Notes under the pieces: model-generated
Database searches by the model: none
Told to the model about the DNA's origin: nothing
Seen by the model: the letters and a program-made list of their open reading frames with translations, nothing else
NCBI GenBank assembly: GCA_022571985.1
Contig: JACZWU010000004.1
Location: 1-64,000 of the forward strand
From: Candidatus Zixiibacteriota bacterium
Lineage (GTDB): Bacteria > Zixibacteria > MSB-5A5 > GN15 > FEB-12
DNA: 64,000 nucleotides
Direction of reading: 5' to 3'
Shown here: positions 28,682 through 37,376 of the stretch, one piece after another
How the letters are laid out: each line of letters opens with the position of its first letter
Numbering within the stretch: the stretch's first letter is position 1
Made by a program: the position numbers and the translations under genes

Positions 28682-28706
28682 TATCTTAATAACTTTTTAT
28701 AAGATA
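28682..28706. promoter_or_regulatory. Perfect inverted repeat upstream of the kinase
   Basis: TATCTTA (28682-28688) and TAAGATA (28700-28706) are perfect 7-base arms with an 11-base spacer, 30 bp before the kinase start. They could be an operator or a weak hairpin; no regulator is identified. Confidence 0.3.
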
Positions 28707-28813
28707 GTTCTTACAATCCATGCAGGCAAACTCTAATCTGTATAGCAATATCAGGATATGAATTCGGCCTGTCTCACTCCCGCAAATTATTGAATTCAGT
28801 CAAGAATTTAATC

Positions 28814-28842
28814 TTGACATCTTTTCAAGAACTGACTTTATT
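28814..28842 (+). promoter_or_regulatory. Candidate promoter for leader ORF and ABC exporter
   Basis: A perfect TTGACA at 28814-28819 and TTTATT at 28837-28842 are separated by 17 bases, about 70 bp before the leader ORF. The -10 match is partial. Confidence 0.45.
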
Positions 28843-28911
28843 TATTTGAATTAGGATAATAATAAGATGAAAAAATTCCTTTTACAACCCGTAACGGAGG
28901 TGCTAATCAGT

Positions 28912-28986
28912 ATGAATAGATTTCGCATAGTGACACTAATGCCGTCTAGCCCAAAGTTAAGCGGGGAAGAAGGAATTACTTTGTAA
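28912..28986 (+). CDS. 24-residue leader peptide of the ABC exporter operon
   Basis: The short frame MNRFRIVTLMPSSPKLSGEE followed by GITL and TAA has an unusually strong ribosome site: CGGAGGTG 8 bases before the ATG. It ends about 27 bases before an intrinsic terminator that precedes the two ABC exporter genes. Its codons 16-18 contain TAAGCGGG, which can pair with the 5' arm of that terminator, and its stop codon overlaps another switching arm. This is the classic layout of a translated attenuator leader. The idea that ribosome stalling on it controls the exporter is inference, by analogy with the bmrB leader of B. subtilis bmrCD. Confidence 0.6.
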   Translation: MNRFRIVTLMPSSPKLSGEEGITL

Positions 28987-29046
28987 AAAATTTCACAAAG
29001 AGTTCTTTGTAGCCCGCTTATACCAGATAGATAAAGCGGGTTTTTT
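28958..29046 (+). promoter_or_regulatory. Attenuator with mutually exclusive hairpins
   Basis: Arm A TAAGCGGG (28958-28965, inside the leader ORF) is complementary over 8 bases to arm B CCCGCTTA (29013-29020). Arm B also pairs with arm C AAGCGGG (29034-29040), which is followed by a T run, giving a terminator. Between A and B, CTTTGT (28979-28984) can pair with ACAAAG (28995-29000), which can instead pair with CTTTGT (29005-29010). A ribosome at the leader stop codon would mask A and the first CTTTGT and favour termination. A ribosome stalled early would free A to pair with B and allow read-through. Confidence 0.55.
29013..29046 (+). terminator. Intrinsic terminator before the ABC exporter genes
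   Basis: A 7-bp G/C-rich stem CCCGCTT/AAGCGGG with a 14-base loop is followed by six T. It lies 38 bp ahead of the first exporter gene, so it must be bypassed for expression. Confidence 0.75.
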
Positions 29047-29083
29047 ATTGACCAAATTTTGATAAAATAAAGGCTTTCAGATA

Positions 29084-30901
29084 ATGAATAAGGAATTATA
29101 CGAAGACGAACAGATTCACAGCAGCGACTTAAGCATTGTTGCTGCCTTCAAGAACCTGCTGCCGTTCTTAAGAGCACATAAAAAAAGGCTGTATGCTGCT
29201 CTGGCTCTTCTGGGCGGAGTAACCGGCCTGTCGCTGCTCTGGCCGATTTTAGTGCAGCAGGTGATAGACGCTCAACTGGTCAGACAGCTGGAACTTGAGC
29301 CAGCTTTGCGAGAGTTTCAGCCTATCATAGTGCTCGGCCTGGCGATTGTTGCGATTCAGTTTGCGACAATAGTAATGCAATATTATCAGAGAGTTATGCT
29401 TGAAACTGTCGGTCAGGATATCATGCTCGATTTAAAAAAGAAGCTGTTTGAGCATGTGCTGTCACTTGATGTTTCGTTTTTCGACAAGAATCCGGTCGGA
29501 CGGCTAATGTCCCGCATAGAATCTGATACAGAGTCGCTGCGTCTCTTGTTCACCAATACGGTCGTGCTGGTGATTGGTGATCTGCTTTTGATATTCGGAA
29601 TTTTTGCTGTCATGTTTTACAAAGAGTGGCGGCTGGCGCTGGCCTTACTAACTGTCATGCCCGTACTAATTATAATGATCTGGATTTTTCATAAATTAAC
29701 CAGCCATCGATTTTTGATAGTGCGCAAAAGGATGGCCGAAGTTACCGCTACTCTTACAGAATATCTGCACGGCATGTCAATCGTTCAGATTTTCCACCGC
29801 GGCGAGTATACCAGGAAGAAAGTGTACGATGCCAACCAGCGGAAATTCAAAGAAGATGCTTTCGTGAATATGTCGGTCGTGCTCTTTTTTAATCTGCTCT
29901 TCTATATGGAGTACGTAAAAATTGGTTTGGCGCTTCTTTTGGGTTCCTGGCTGGGAGTCTCACCCGGGATCATAGTCCTTTTCATATTACTAATTTGGCG
30001 CGAGTTCGATCCGATAGCCAGAACCGCCGACCAGTTAGGGAATTTCCAAAAGGGCTTAGCCGGCGCCAGAAGGATATTCGGGCTTCTGGAGATTGAACCT
30101 CGCCTGACTGATGCGGACAATCCAGCAGCTTGGCCGGGACTAAAAGATGCCATTCGTTTTGAAAACGTTTGGTTCTCATATAACGATGATGACAACTATG
30201 TGCTGAGAGATGTCAGCTTTGAAATACCGGCCGGTTCGCGGGTGGCGCTGGCGGGCGTTACCGGCGGCGGTAAAAGCACAATTGTTAATCTGATGTTCAG
30301 GTTTTATGACCCTCAAAAAGGATGCATCACTATTGATGGCGTGGATATCAGGACTATCGCAACCTCGGAGCTGCGCAGGAGATTTGCTTTGGTGCTGCAG
30401 GACATAATTCTTTTTCCGGGGGATATCGCCGAAAATATTGGCCTTGAGGCTGAAGAAATCGACAGAGACAAAATCGAAACCGCTGCTAAAACTGTAGCTG
30501 CTGATGAATTTATCGAAAAGCTGCCGGACAGGTACAATACAAAAGTTTCTGAAAAAGGAGCCAATTTCAGCCGCGGCGAAAGACAGCTTTTGTCTTTTGC
30601 GCGGGCTTTAGCGTTTGACCCGGAGCTGTTGATCTTAGATGAAGCGACAAGTTCAGTCGACCCGGAAACAGAACGGACAATTCAGAATTCGCTTAAGAAA
30701 TTAACCAGCGGACGAACTTCGATTATTATTGCCCACCGTTTGTCGACGATTCTCGATGTCGACCAGATTTTAGTGATTCGTAAAGGTGAAATCGTCGAGC
30801 GAGGCAGACATACCGAGTTGATACTCGCAGGTGGCTACTATTCAAAACTGTTCCATCTGCAATTTAAGAATAAAAACGGAGCGCTGACTAATGTTAAATA
30901 A
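29084..30901 (+). CDS. ABC exporter subunit 1 (heterodimeric, BmrC/BmrD type)
   Basis: A half-transporter of 605 residues: six membrane helices in the first 340 residues, then an ATPase domain. Walker A is GVTGGGKST and Walker B LLILDEATS has the catalytic Glu; the H-loop is IIAHRLS. The signature motif is degenerate (FSRGERQ instead of LSGGQ). The partner gene overlaps its 3' end by 11 bases and has the opposite defect, as expected for a heterodimeric exporter with one consensus and one degenerate ATP site. Such exporters move drugs, lipids or peptides; the substrate here is unknown. Expression is probably set by the leader ORF and terminator just upstream. Confidence 0.92.
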   Translation: MNKELYEDEQIHSSDLSIVAAFKNLLPFLRAHKKRLYAALALLGGVTGLSLLWPILVQQVIDAQLVRQLELEPALREFQPIIVLGLAIVAIQFATIVMQYYQRVMLETVGQDIMLDLKKKLFEHVLSLDVSFFDKNPVGRLMSRIESDTESLRLLFTNTVVLVIGDLLLIFGIFAVMFYKEWRLALALLTVMPVLIIMIWIFHKLTSHRFLIVRKRMAEVTATLTEYLHGMSIVQIFHRGEYTRKKVYDANQRKFKEDAFVNMSVVLFFNLLFYMEYVKIGLALLLGSWLGVSPGIIVLFILLIWREFDPIARTADQLGNFQKGLAGARRIFGLLEIEPRLTDADNPAAWPGLKDAIRFENVWFSYNDDDNYVLRDVSFEIPAGSRVALAGVTGGGKSTIVNLMFRFYDPQKGCITIDGVDIRTIATSELRRRFALVLQDIILFPGDIAENIGLEAEEIDRDKIETAAKTVAADEFIEKLPDRYNTKVSEKGANFSRGERQLLSFARALAFDPELLILDEATSSVDPETERTIQNSLKKLTSGRTSIIIAHRLSTILDVDQILVIRKGEIVERGRHTELILAGGYYSKLFHLQFKNKNGALTNVK

Positions 30902-32687
30902 ATTAAAGTGGCTGTTGCAGTTCTATCGCGGTCACCCGCTGATTCTGTCAATTTTATTAATACTTACGCCGCTGCACGCCTTTATCAATGTCGGCATTCC
31001 GCTAATGCTCGGCTTTTCAGTAGACTACACCCGCAGCGGTCAGGTTCCGGCACATTGGCTGGCGCAGCTGGTTGTCGATCTCGGCAGTCGCTTAGATTTA
31101 GAACCGGGGACTTCGTTTGGGCTGGTCTTTATATTGGGAGGGTTGATTACATTCAGCCTTTATGCCTGCTTTCAGTCGGCCAGAGCCTGGATGAACTGCC
31201 GTCTGGAGTGGAAGTTTCGTCAGTATTCTTTTGACGGTGTGACCAAAAAAGGTCCGGATTTCTTCGGCCGCTTTCGCACCGGAGATTTAATTACCCGCAT
31301 GACCGACGATGTGGCCGACAAACTTTCCTGGTTTGCCTGCTCGGGAATTTTCCGCACCTACGAAGCGCTGCTTCAGATAACGTTTATACTGGCCATGATG
31401 ATGACAATCGATCCGGTTCTGACGCTGTGGACAGCCGGGCCGTTGCCTCTTTTGATTTTGATTTTCTTTTTCACAAGTTCGATTTTGGAAAAACGTTACG
31501 ATGCGCTGCAGGCCACAATTTCTAAATTTAATGATGTCATGGAAGCCTGCTTCTCGGGAATACGAGTTGTCAAAGCTTATGTGAGAGAGAACGTACAAAA
31601 GAAAAAGTTCGCCGATACAGCAATGGAGCGCCGCAATGCTGAAATTATATCTGTCAAAGCGACCACAGTTGTTGATTCACTCTATGGTTATATCTGGCAG
31701 CTGGGGGTGGTTATAGTACTGCTGGCAGGCGGCTACAAAGTGCTCTTTTCCGATCTGACACTGGGCGGGATGGCCACATTTATTTATTACGTGGTCTGGT
31801 TAGTATTCCCGATGTTTGATATAGGACAGTTTTTGGTGAAGTCACGGCAGTCGGCTGTTTCTATTAATCGGTTGTTAGAGTTAGAAAATGTGCCGGCTAT
31901 GATAGAAGATAAGGGAACGAAAGAAATCGGCCTGGATGTGAAAGCACAGCTTTCTTTTGAATCTGTCCATTTTGCCTTTCCTGATTCAAGGAATCCGATT
32001 TTGACCAATATAAATTTTGAAATCAAAGCCGGTCAGACAGTAGCCTTAGTCGGACGGCTTGGCTCCGGCAAAACCTGGCTGATAAACTTAGTGCCTCGGT
32101 TAGTTGACCCGACTGAAGGGTCTGTCAAATTAGACGGCATAGATTTACGAGAATATAAGCTCGAAGAACTCAGGCGTATTGTCGGCTATGTGCCGCAGGA
32201 ACCGGCTTTGTTCAGCGACAGTGTCAGAAATAATATAACTTTTGGCCGCGAAGGAATCAGTGAGACGCTGCTTGAATGGGCCATAGATGTTGCTCAGTTA
32301 AGAAGCGATATTGAATCTTTCCCTGAGGGGATGGATACTGCCATCGGTACTCGCGGCATGGCTATCTCCGGCGGACAAAAGCAGCGGTTAGCGCTTGCCA
32401 GAGCTTTGGTCGGCAAGCCCAGGATACTAATACTCGACGACTGCACTTCGGCGCTTGATTCTGCTACCGAAACGGCTTTGTGGGAACGCCTGCATCAGGT
32501 AATGCCGGATATGACGGCATTGCTGATTACTCATCGTCCCGACACTCTGCAGGGCGTGGATATGATTTATGTTTTTGAGAACGGGCGCATCATTGAAACA
32601 GGCAAGCATGACAAATTAATTGCCAGCGGCGGCGAGTATGCTAAAATCTATCGTCGTTATGAATTGGAAGAGCAGGTCAGCGCTTAA
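30891..32687 (+). CDS. ABC exporter subunit 2 (heterodimeric)
   Basis: A 598-residue half-transporter with six membrane helices followed by an ATPase domain. Walker A is GRLGSGKTW and the signature ISGGQKQRLALARAL is canonical. Walker B ends ILILDDCTS, with Asp where the catalytic Glu should be. Combined with the degenerate signature of the first subunit, this places one inactive site (this Walker B with subunit 1 signature) and one active site (subunit 1 Walker B with this signature) in the dimer. The start ATG lies inside the end of the previous gene, so translation is coupled. A REP-like element follows the stop. Confidence 0.92.
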   Translation: MLNKLKWLLQFYRGHPLILSILLILTPLHAFINVGIPLMLGFSVDYTRSGQVPAHWLAQLVVDLGSRLDLEPGTSFGLVFILGGLITFSLYACFQSARAWMNCRLEWKFRQYSFDGVTKKGPDFFGRFRTGDLITRMTDDVADKLSWFACSGIFRTYEALLQITFILAMMMTIDPVLTLWTAGPLPLLILIFFFTSSILEKRYDALQATISKFNDVMEACFSGIRVVKAYVRENVQKKKFADTAMERRNAEIISVKATTVVDSLYGYIWQLGVVIVLLAGGYKVLFSDLTLGGMATFIYYVVWLVFPMFDIGQFLVKSRQSAVSINRLLELENVPAMIEDKGTKEIGLDVKAQLSFESVHFAFPDSRNPILTNINFEIKAGQTVALVGRLGSGKTWLINLVPRLVDPTEGSVKLDGIDLREYKLEELRRIVGYVPQEPALFSDSVRNNITFGREGISETLLEWAIDVAQLRSDIESFPEGMDTAIGTRGMAISGGQKQRLALARALVGKPRILILDDCTSALDSATETALWERLHQVMPDMTALLITHRPDTLQGVDMIYVFENGRIIETGKHDKLIASGGEYAKIYRRYELEEQVSA

Positions 32688-32711
32688 GGGGCTGTTGAAA
32701 AAACCCGTTAA

Positions 32712-32790
32712 GGTCATTGCGAGGAGCGAAGAGACGAAGCAATCTCCAGTGCCTCAACGATTGAGATTGCCGCGCTGCGCTCGCAATGAC
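32712..32790. repeat. REP-like element with perfect 11-bp ends
   Basis: GTCATTGCGAG (32712-32722) and CTCGCAATGAC (32780-32790) are perfect inverted ends around GAAGCAATCTC and GAGATTGCCGCG. This sequence type recurs between genes in many bacteria. It separates the exporter operon from the convergent lgt-like gene. Confidence 0.75.
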
Positions 32791-32816
32791 TGATATGGAA
32801 CTTTTTCAGCAAGCGC

Positions 32817-33626
32817 TCAGGTTCTAATCTGCTCTTTGGCTTTTTTACCGTGATAGTAATAAATTCCAGCACCGAGTATGAAGAGCCCTATTGAAACAAC
32901 TTGATTGTAAGTTGGCTCAAGAGAGCCCAGGCTGAAATACATGGCGTCTTCGTAGTAGCGCACATACTCGAGTGCGAACCTGAACATTGCCTCGACCATA
33001 AAGAGAATGGCTACCGCCTGTCCATGGAACTTTTTATTTTTCAAAATGTAATGGAGAATTCCAAACAGTATCAACCCGTAGATGGATGAATAAATCTGTG
33101 CCGGGTGCAAGTGTTGACTCCCAAAGACATAAAATGGCAAAGAACCGTCGGGGAAAGAGACTCCCAGAAAAGAATCAGTCGGCGTCCCGAAGCAGCAGCC
33201 GTTTAGAAAACAGCCGATGCGGGTAATGCCCAAGCCAAGCCCCAGAGTAGGTGCGAAATAGTCGAAGACTTCCAGGACATTCATCTTTTTCATACGGCAG
33301 TAAGCCCATGAGGCGACTATTGCCAGCAGCACGCCGCCGTATAGATTTAATCCGGCAATACCAAAGTCGTCCGAACTGAAGGGATTAAAAGTATCCAGCC
33401 ATCGCCCCGAGAAGTCACTCAAATGCAATAGAATATATGATAGCCGCGCCCCTATTATGCCGCCGATTATCAGGATATAAGCGATATTTAGAAACGGGTC
33501 GAACGGTATATTGTCCCGCGCAGTCGTTTTTTTGACATAGAAAACTGCCAGAAAGAAAGAAATCGCCAGGGTCAGACCAAAACTTCGGATAGGAAAGGGG
33601 CCAATGCTAAATAATTCAGGACACAT
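32817..33626 (-). CDS. lgt: Prolipoprotein diacylglyceryl transferase family protein
   Basis: A polytopic membrane enzyme of 269 residues with about seven membrane helices. Lgt transfers diacylglycerol from phosphatidylglycerol to the lipobox Cys of prolipoproteins. Typical features are the N-terminal FGLTLAISFFLAV helix, GARLSYIL, the RIGCFLNGCCFG motif (variant of the GRxGNFxNGE signature) and LEYVRYYED near the C-terminus. The Cys-containing variant belongs to a divergent branch usually annotated as Lgt, so a related lipid transferase is possible. It overlaps the preceding PAP2 gene by 11 bases. Lipoproteins in the window that would need it include the TPR protein and the prohibitin-like protein. 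Confidence 0.85.
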   Translation of the reverse strand: MCPELFSIGPFPIRSFGLTLAISFFLAVFYVKKTTARDNIPFDPFLNIAYILIIGGIIGARLSYILLHLSDFSGRWLDTFNPFSSDDFGIAGLNLYGGVLLAIVASWAYCRMKKMNVLEVFDYFAPTLGLGLGITRIGCFLNGCCFGTPTDSFLGVSFPDGSLPFYVFGSQHLHPAQIYSSIYGLILFGILHYILKNKKFHGQAVAILFMVEAMFRFALEYVRYYEDAMYFSLGSLEPTYNQVVSIGLFILGAGIYYYHGKKAKEQIRT

Positions 33627-34530
33627 AATCAGCTTTCAGTTTTTGTTCGTCTAGTAACTTATACTCCTCAGCAGTCCAGGCCGGATATTTTATCCGTACA
33701 ATATAATAAGCAGCTATCGCGATGGCCGCGCCAACATAAACATCACTTACATAATGAAACCGCCCCCAGACAGTTCCTAAAGAAAGTCCGATTACAATCG
33801 GCAGCAGGATTTTCCCCCAGAGCGGGTAATACTTGAAACAGTACATCGTTATCAAAATTGCGATGCCGGTATGCGATGAGGGCATGCAGCCGCCTCTGAC
33901 AGCGCCGTTATCGATGACAGCTTCTACAAGATAGCGAAAGAAGTAGCCATCAATTTGATTCAGATATTGTCCGGCAAAATGCCAGCGCGGCCCTTCGACC
34001 GGATATAAAAAGAAAAGAATAAAAGACGCGAAATAGGTCAGGGATGCTGCTGCCAGAAAATGTTTGAGAATATCGTAATCTTTCTTAAAAAACAGGGTAA
34101 ACATGAATACCGGCACCATGGGATAGTAGCAGAAATAACTGAATGATAAAATTTCGGTCACGACCGGTGTCAGCAGATGTTCATCAATATAGAATGTCGG
34201 GCTTAAGCCAAAGATAGCTCGTTCAAATCCGATTATCTGATAATCCAAAAAACCATTAAAGAGCAAAAACATAGTTCCGCCGGTAATCCTGTAAAAAAGA
34301 GCGAACAAAACACCGCTATATATCAGCCTGACCATTATAGCCCAGCGCCCTTTTGACTCATCTACAAACATGGCAATCAGAAATGAGACAGCTGCGGCCA
34401 GCAGGTACAATAATATTACGTCAGTATAATCTGACAGAGGCTGTGCGAAAGTGATGATTATGAGAACCATCAAAAGCGCATAGATGATTATAATTTTATC
34501 GAAGGGGTAGAATTTATTTACAAAAGTCAT
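33616..34530 (-). CDS. PAP2-family membrane phosphatase
   Basis: A polytopic protein with the phosphatidic-acid-phosphatase/PAP2 (Aur1-like) catalytic pattern: GCMPSSHTGIAI for the middle motif and GRFHYVSDVYVG for the C-terminal His-Asp motif. These enzymes dephosphorylate lipid phosphates or exchange inositol-phosphate head groups; the substrate here is unknown. I choose the ATG at 34528-34530 (MTFVNKF). The frame extends to a TTG at 34572, which would overlap rsmI more deeply. The gene overlaps both rsmI upstream and the lgt-like gene downstream, so the three are co-transcribed. Confidence 0.82.
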   Translation of the reverse strand: MTFVNKFYPFDKIIIIYALLMVLIIITFAQPLSDYTDVILLYLLAAAVSFLIAMFVDESKGRWAIMVRLIYSGVLFALFYRITGGTMFLLFNGFLDYQIIGFERAIFGLSPTFYIDEHLLTPVVTEILSFSYFCYYPMVPVFMFTLFFKKDYDILKHFLAAASLTYFASFILFFLYPVEGPRWHFAGQYLNQIDGYFFRYLVEAVIDNGAVRGGCMPSSHTGIAILITMYCFKYYPLWGKILLPIVIGLSLGTVWGRFHYVSDVYVGAAIAIAAYYIVRIKYPAWTAEEYKLLDEQKLKADYVS

Positions 34531-35236
34531 TTTTCTTTTTAGAACCTTTTTGCTCAATCTTTCCTTCGACAACGATAACTATCTCACCCTTAACTGTCAG
34601 GTTTGAAAATTGTTCTAAAATTCCAGAAATCGTACCCCGTGCAAACTGTTCATGTATCTTGGTCATCTCTCTGGCAACACAAGCCCGGCGGTCACCCAGA
34701 ATTTCGTGCATGTCGTTTAATGATTTGATAAGCCTGTGCGGCGATTCAAAAAATATAAGCGTGTGAGAGAGTTCTTTTATTTCTTCCAGCTTGTTTTTGC
34801 GTCCGGAAGATTTGTGCGAAAGGTAGCCCTCGAAAAAGAAGCGGTCGATCGGCAGTCCTGACGCCGTCAGGGCAGTAATGACGCTGCATGGACCCGGCAG
34901 AGGAACGATTTCAATATCATTTTCAATGGCAGTTCGTACAATCCGATAGCCCGGATCGGAAATTCCGGGAGAGCCGGCATCGCTCACGACCGCCACTGAT
35001 AGTCCTTCGTTGAGACTAGTCAGGAGGTGGTCGGCTCTGCTACTTTCATTATAATCATGATAGCTGATAAATTTCTTTTTTTTGATTTTGAGCCTGCTCA
35101 ACAGCTGTCCGGTGCGGCGGGTATCCTCGCAGGCGATAATGTCAACTTCGCCTAAAATTCTCATCGCCCGGTTGGTGATATCTTCGAGATTGCCAATCGG
35201 AGTTGGAACTAAATAAAGAATTCCTTTGGATGGCAT
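34514..35236 (-). CDS. rsmI: 16S rRNA 2'-O-ribose C1402 methyltransferase
   Basis: A tetrapyrrole-methylase-fold SAM enzyme of 240 residues that methylates C1402 in the ribosomal decoding centre. Family features are LYLVPTPIGNLEDI at the N-terminus, EDTRRTGQLL, SDAGSPGISDPG (SAM loop), FEGYLSHKSSGRK and FFESPHRL. It lies 3 bases after nadE and overlaps the PAP2 gene. Confidence 0.95.
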   Translation of the reverse strand: MPSKGILYLVPTPIGNLEDITNRAMRILGEVDIIACEDTRRTGQLLSRLKIKKKKFISYHDYNESSRADHLLTSLNEGLSVAVVSDAGSPGISDPGYRIVRTAIENDIEIVPLPGPCSVITALTASGLPIDRFFFEGYLSHKSSGRKNKLEEIKELSHTLIFFESPHRLIKSLNDMHEILGDRRACVAREMTKIHEQFARGTISGILEQFSNLTVKGEIVIVVEGKIEQKGSKKKNDFCK

Positions 35237-35239
35237 TTT

Positions 35240-36064
35240 TTACTCTGAAAGCTCTATGTAATCAGGTACTTGTCCGCGTCCTAAAGGAGCCACATCGGGC
35301 TGGCGGCGCTTAAACGAATTTAGATTTAAGAGCGAAACAACCCGGCTTATATCCCGGCTGTCAAAGCCTTCTTTTACCAGTGATGAGATAGACAAAAAAT
35401 CTTCATCCACGATTCGTTTCAATATTTTGTCAATGGTGTCATAAGTCACGCCTATTTCATCTTCATCTGTCTGACCCACCCAGAGATCGGCTGATGGGAT
35501 TTTGGTTATGATTTGCTCCGGCAGGCCGAGCAGTTCAGCCATCGCCCGAATTTCGGTTTTGTACAATTCTCCGACAGGATTTATGGAGCAGGCAGAATCT
35601 CCATACCAGGTAGTGTAACCTAAACAAGATTCCGTGCGGTTGCCGGTACCAAGTACCAGCCGACCGGTTTTCTGTGCGATATCAAAGAGGATTGCCATGC
35701 GCTCTCTGGCCATTTTGTTGCCGGCACGTATTTTCTGAGAATCATCAATATTGGAAAAATAAGCGTCGATCATTGCTGATATATCAACTTTGCGATAATT
35801 TATACCCAGATGCTTAACTAAGAGTTCAGAGTCGGTTATCGAACTTTCTGACGAAGTTTTATAAGGCATCATGATGCCCAGAACTTTATCAGGTCCAACA
35901 GCTTCAACGGCCAGAGCCGCTGCCAGCGAGGAGTCCACTCCTCCAGAAAGGCCCAGCACATAGCCGTTTGAACCAGCCTGTAAGAGCTTCCCCTTAATGA
36001 AGCGTCTGATGGTGGTTCTGGCTGTTTCCAGATCGATTATATTTTGCTTTTTAGCTTCGTTCAT
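35240..36064 (-). CDS. nadE: NH3-dependent NAD+ synthetase
   Basis: Amidates nicotinic acid adenine dinucleotide to NAD+ using ammonia. The 274-residue protein has the PP-loop ATP motif SGGVDSS and the segment GTGNRTESCLGYTTWYGD. PSADLWVGQTDEDEIG at the C-terminal side is characteristic of the short, ammonia-using NadE. No glutaminase domain is fused. The ATG at 36062-36064 is preferred over a TTG at 36076; neither has a strong ribosome site. Confidence 0.93.
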   Translation of the reverse strand: MNEAKKQNIIDLETARTTIRRFIKGKLLQAGSNGYVLGLSGGVDSSLAAALAVEAVGPDKVLGIMMPYKTSSESSITDSELLVKHLGINYRKVDISAMIDAYFSNIDDSQKIRAGNKMARERMAILFDIAQKTGRLVLGTGNRTESCLGYTTWYGDSACSINPVGELYKTEIRAMAELLGLPEQIITKIPSADLWVGQTDEDEIGVTYDTIDKILKRIVDEDFLSISSLVKEGFDSRDISRVVSLLNLNSFKRRQPDVAPLGRGQVPDYIELSE

Positions 36065-36176
36065 GGTGATTGCCAACTATATGATATCACAAGTTTTGAT
36101 TCAAGTGAATTATGGGGTTGCCTAAAAGCCGTTATTCCCTCATATTATAAGTTCACATATTTAAAAGAGGTTAGTT

Positions 36177-36611
36177 ATGAGTGTAAACAAAGTAATTTTA
36201 CTGGGAAATCTTGGTAAAGATCCCGATTTGCGTTATACCCCTTCGGGCAAGGCGGTCGCGACATTTTCCCTGGCTACAAGTGAGCGCTGGACTTCTCAGG
36301 ATGGTCAGAAACAGGAAAACACTACCTGGCACAACATAGTTGCCTGGGGTAAGCAGGCTGAAACGATGAAAGAATACCTGTCAAAGGGTAGACAGGTCTA
36401 TATCGAAGGCCGGATAGCCAATCGTTCTTACGAGGATAAAGAGGGGAACAAGAAGTATATTTCTGAAGTTGTCGTGCAGAGTTTCAGCTTTGTAGGTAAC
36501 AAGGGTTCCTCCGGCAATGGCGGCGGACAGACAGCACCGACTGAATCGGCCGAGCCGGCTGCTGATACAGCTTCTGGCTCTGGTCAATCCGACGACGACC
36601 TGCCGTTCTAA
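36177..36611 (+). CDS. ssb: Single-stranded DNA-binding protein
   Basis: A 144-residue SSB with one OB fold (residues about 1-105, beginning MSVNKVILLGNLGKDPDLRY). A Gly/Ala/Ser-rich linker follows, then the acidic C-terminal tip DDDLPF that recruits replication and repair proteins. The ATG follows AAAGAGG. It is monocistronic: a strong terminator lies 32 bases after the stop. Confidence 0.96.
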   Translation: MSVNKVILLGNLGKDPDLRYTPSGKAVATFSLATSERWTSQDGQKQENTTWHNIVAWGKQAETMKEYLSKGRQVYIEGRIANRSYEDKEGNKKYISEVVVQSFSFVGNKGSSGNGGGQTAPTESAEPAADTASGSGQSDDDLPF

Positions 36612-36642
36612 AAGTTCTATAATTGACAAGCAACAACGACTT

Positions 36643-36672
36643 AGCCCTCTTATGCTTATAAGGGGGCTTTTT
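36643..36672 (+). terminator. Intrinsic terminator of ssb
   Basis: An 11-bp stem AGCCCTCTTAT/ATAAGGGGGCT with a GCTT loop (one G-U pair) is followed by a short T run. Confidence 0.88.
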
Positions 36673-36800
36673 GCTGTTCAAAAATTGAACAGGTGCTTGC
36701 AAAGATTAATCTAATTTTTCGGGTCTCAGATTCCGATTTTATATCTAATAGGCGGGTAAGCGCCTGATTTTATTGAATTTTTTTATTTAAGGAGATGACT

Positions 36801-37376
36801 ATGTCTATGGGATTGGCTCAAGCCATTTCAGGCAAAATGCCTTTAGAAACAAAGGCGCTTTTTAGAACCATAGGAATTCTTGGCTTTTCAGCGGTTACTC
36901 TTTCAGCTGCTGTCATAGCATATTTCAATGGACTTTTCTTAAACGACGGCATTATAAACGTCATGGGGCAAATAGAGTTGCTGACAACATCAGTCATGCC
37001 TTATTTGATATCAGCCGTCATCGCGGCCATAACGGCCTCGTCGATAAATACAATAATTCCATTCTTTAAAATTCTTTCCGTCCAGGCCCAGGTGTACAAT
37101 CGTCTGGAGCTTCTGGCCAAAGGAGACCTTTGTTCAAAAATTCCTGCCGGGCGGGGACAGGCTGCGAAAGTAGCTCACTCTCTTAATGATGCAGTTGACC
37201 ATCTGGCCAGCAGAGTATCTCAGCTCAAAGCGATAAACCACAAGCAGTGGGATTTGGCGGAGAGTATCAGAATGTCAGCCAAAAAAGGGGATTGTTCTAT
37301 CGTGCTGCAGGCAGTTGACCAGATGGAAGAAAACTGGAAAAGAGCCTCGAAGATAGAAGATCAGTTATCGACCTGA
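36801..37376 (+). CDS. Hypothetical two-helix membrane protein, HAMP-like
   Basis: I do not recognise the family of this 191-residue protein. Two membrane helices (about 23-45 and 70-95) are followed by a cytoplasmic helical segment with a HAMP-like look (LEKLAKGDLCSKIPAG-type pattern, read here as LELLAKGDLCSKIPAG) and a coiled-coil tail. It could be a truncated sensor or chemoreceptor-like scaffold without an output domain. The start at 36801 is favoured because AAGGAG lies 6 bases upstream; an ATG at 36795 overlaps that site. Its 3' end overlaps the convergent lpxD gene by 12 bases. Confidence 0.65.
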   Translation: MSMGLAQAISGKMPLETKALFRTIGILGFSAVTLSAAVIAYFNGLFLNDGIINVMGQIELLTTSVMPYLISAVIAAITASSINTIIPFFKILSVQAQVYNRLELLAKGDLCSKIPAGRGQAAKVAHSLNDAVDHLASRVSQLKAINHKQWDLAESIRMSAKKGDCSIVLQAVDQMEENWKRASKIEDQLST

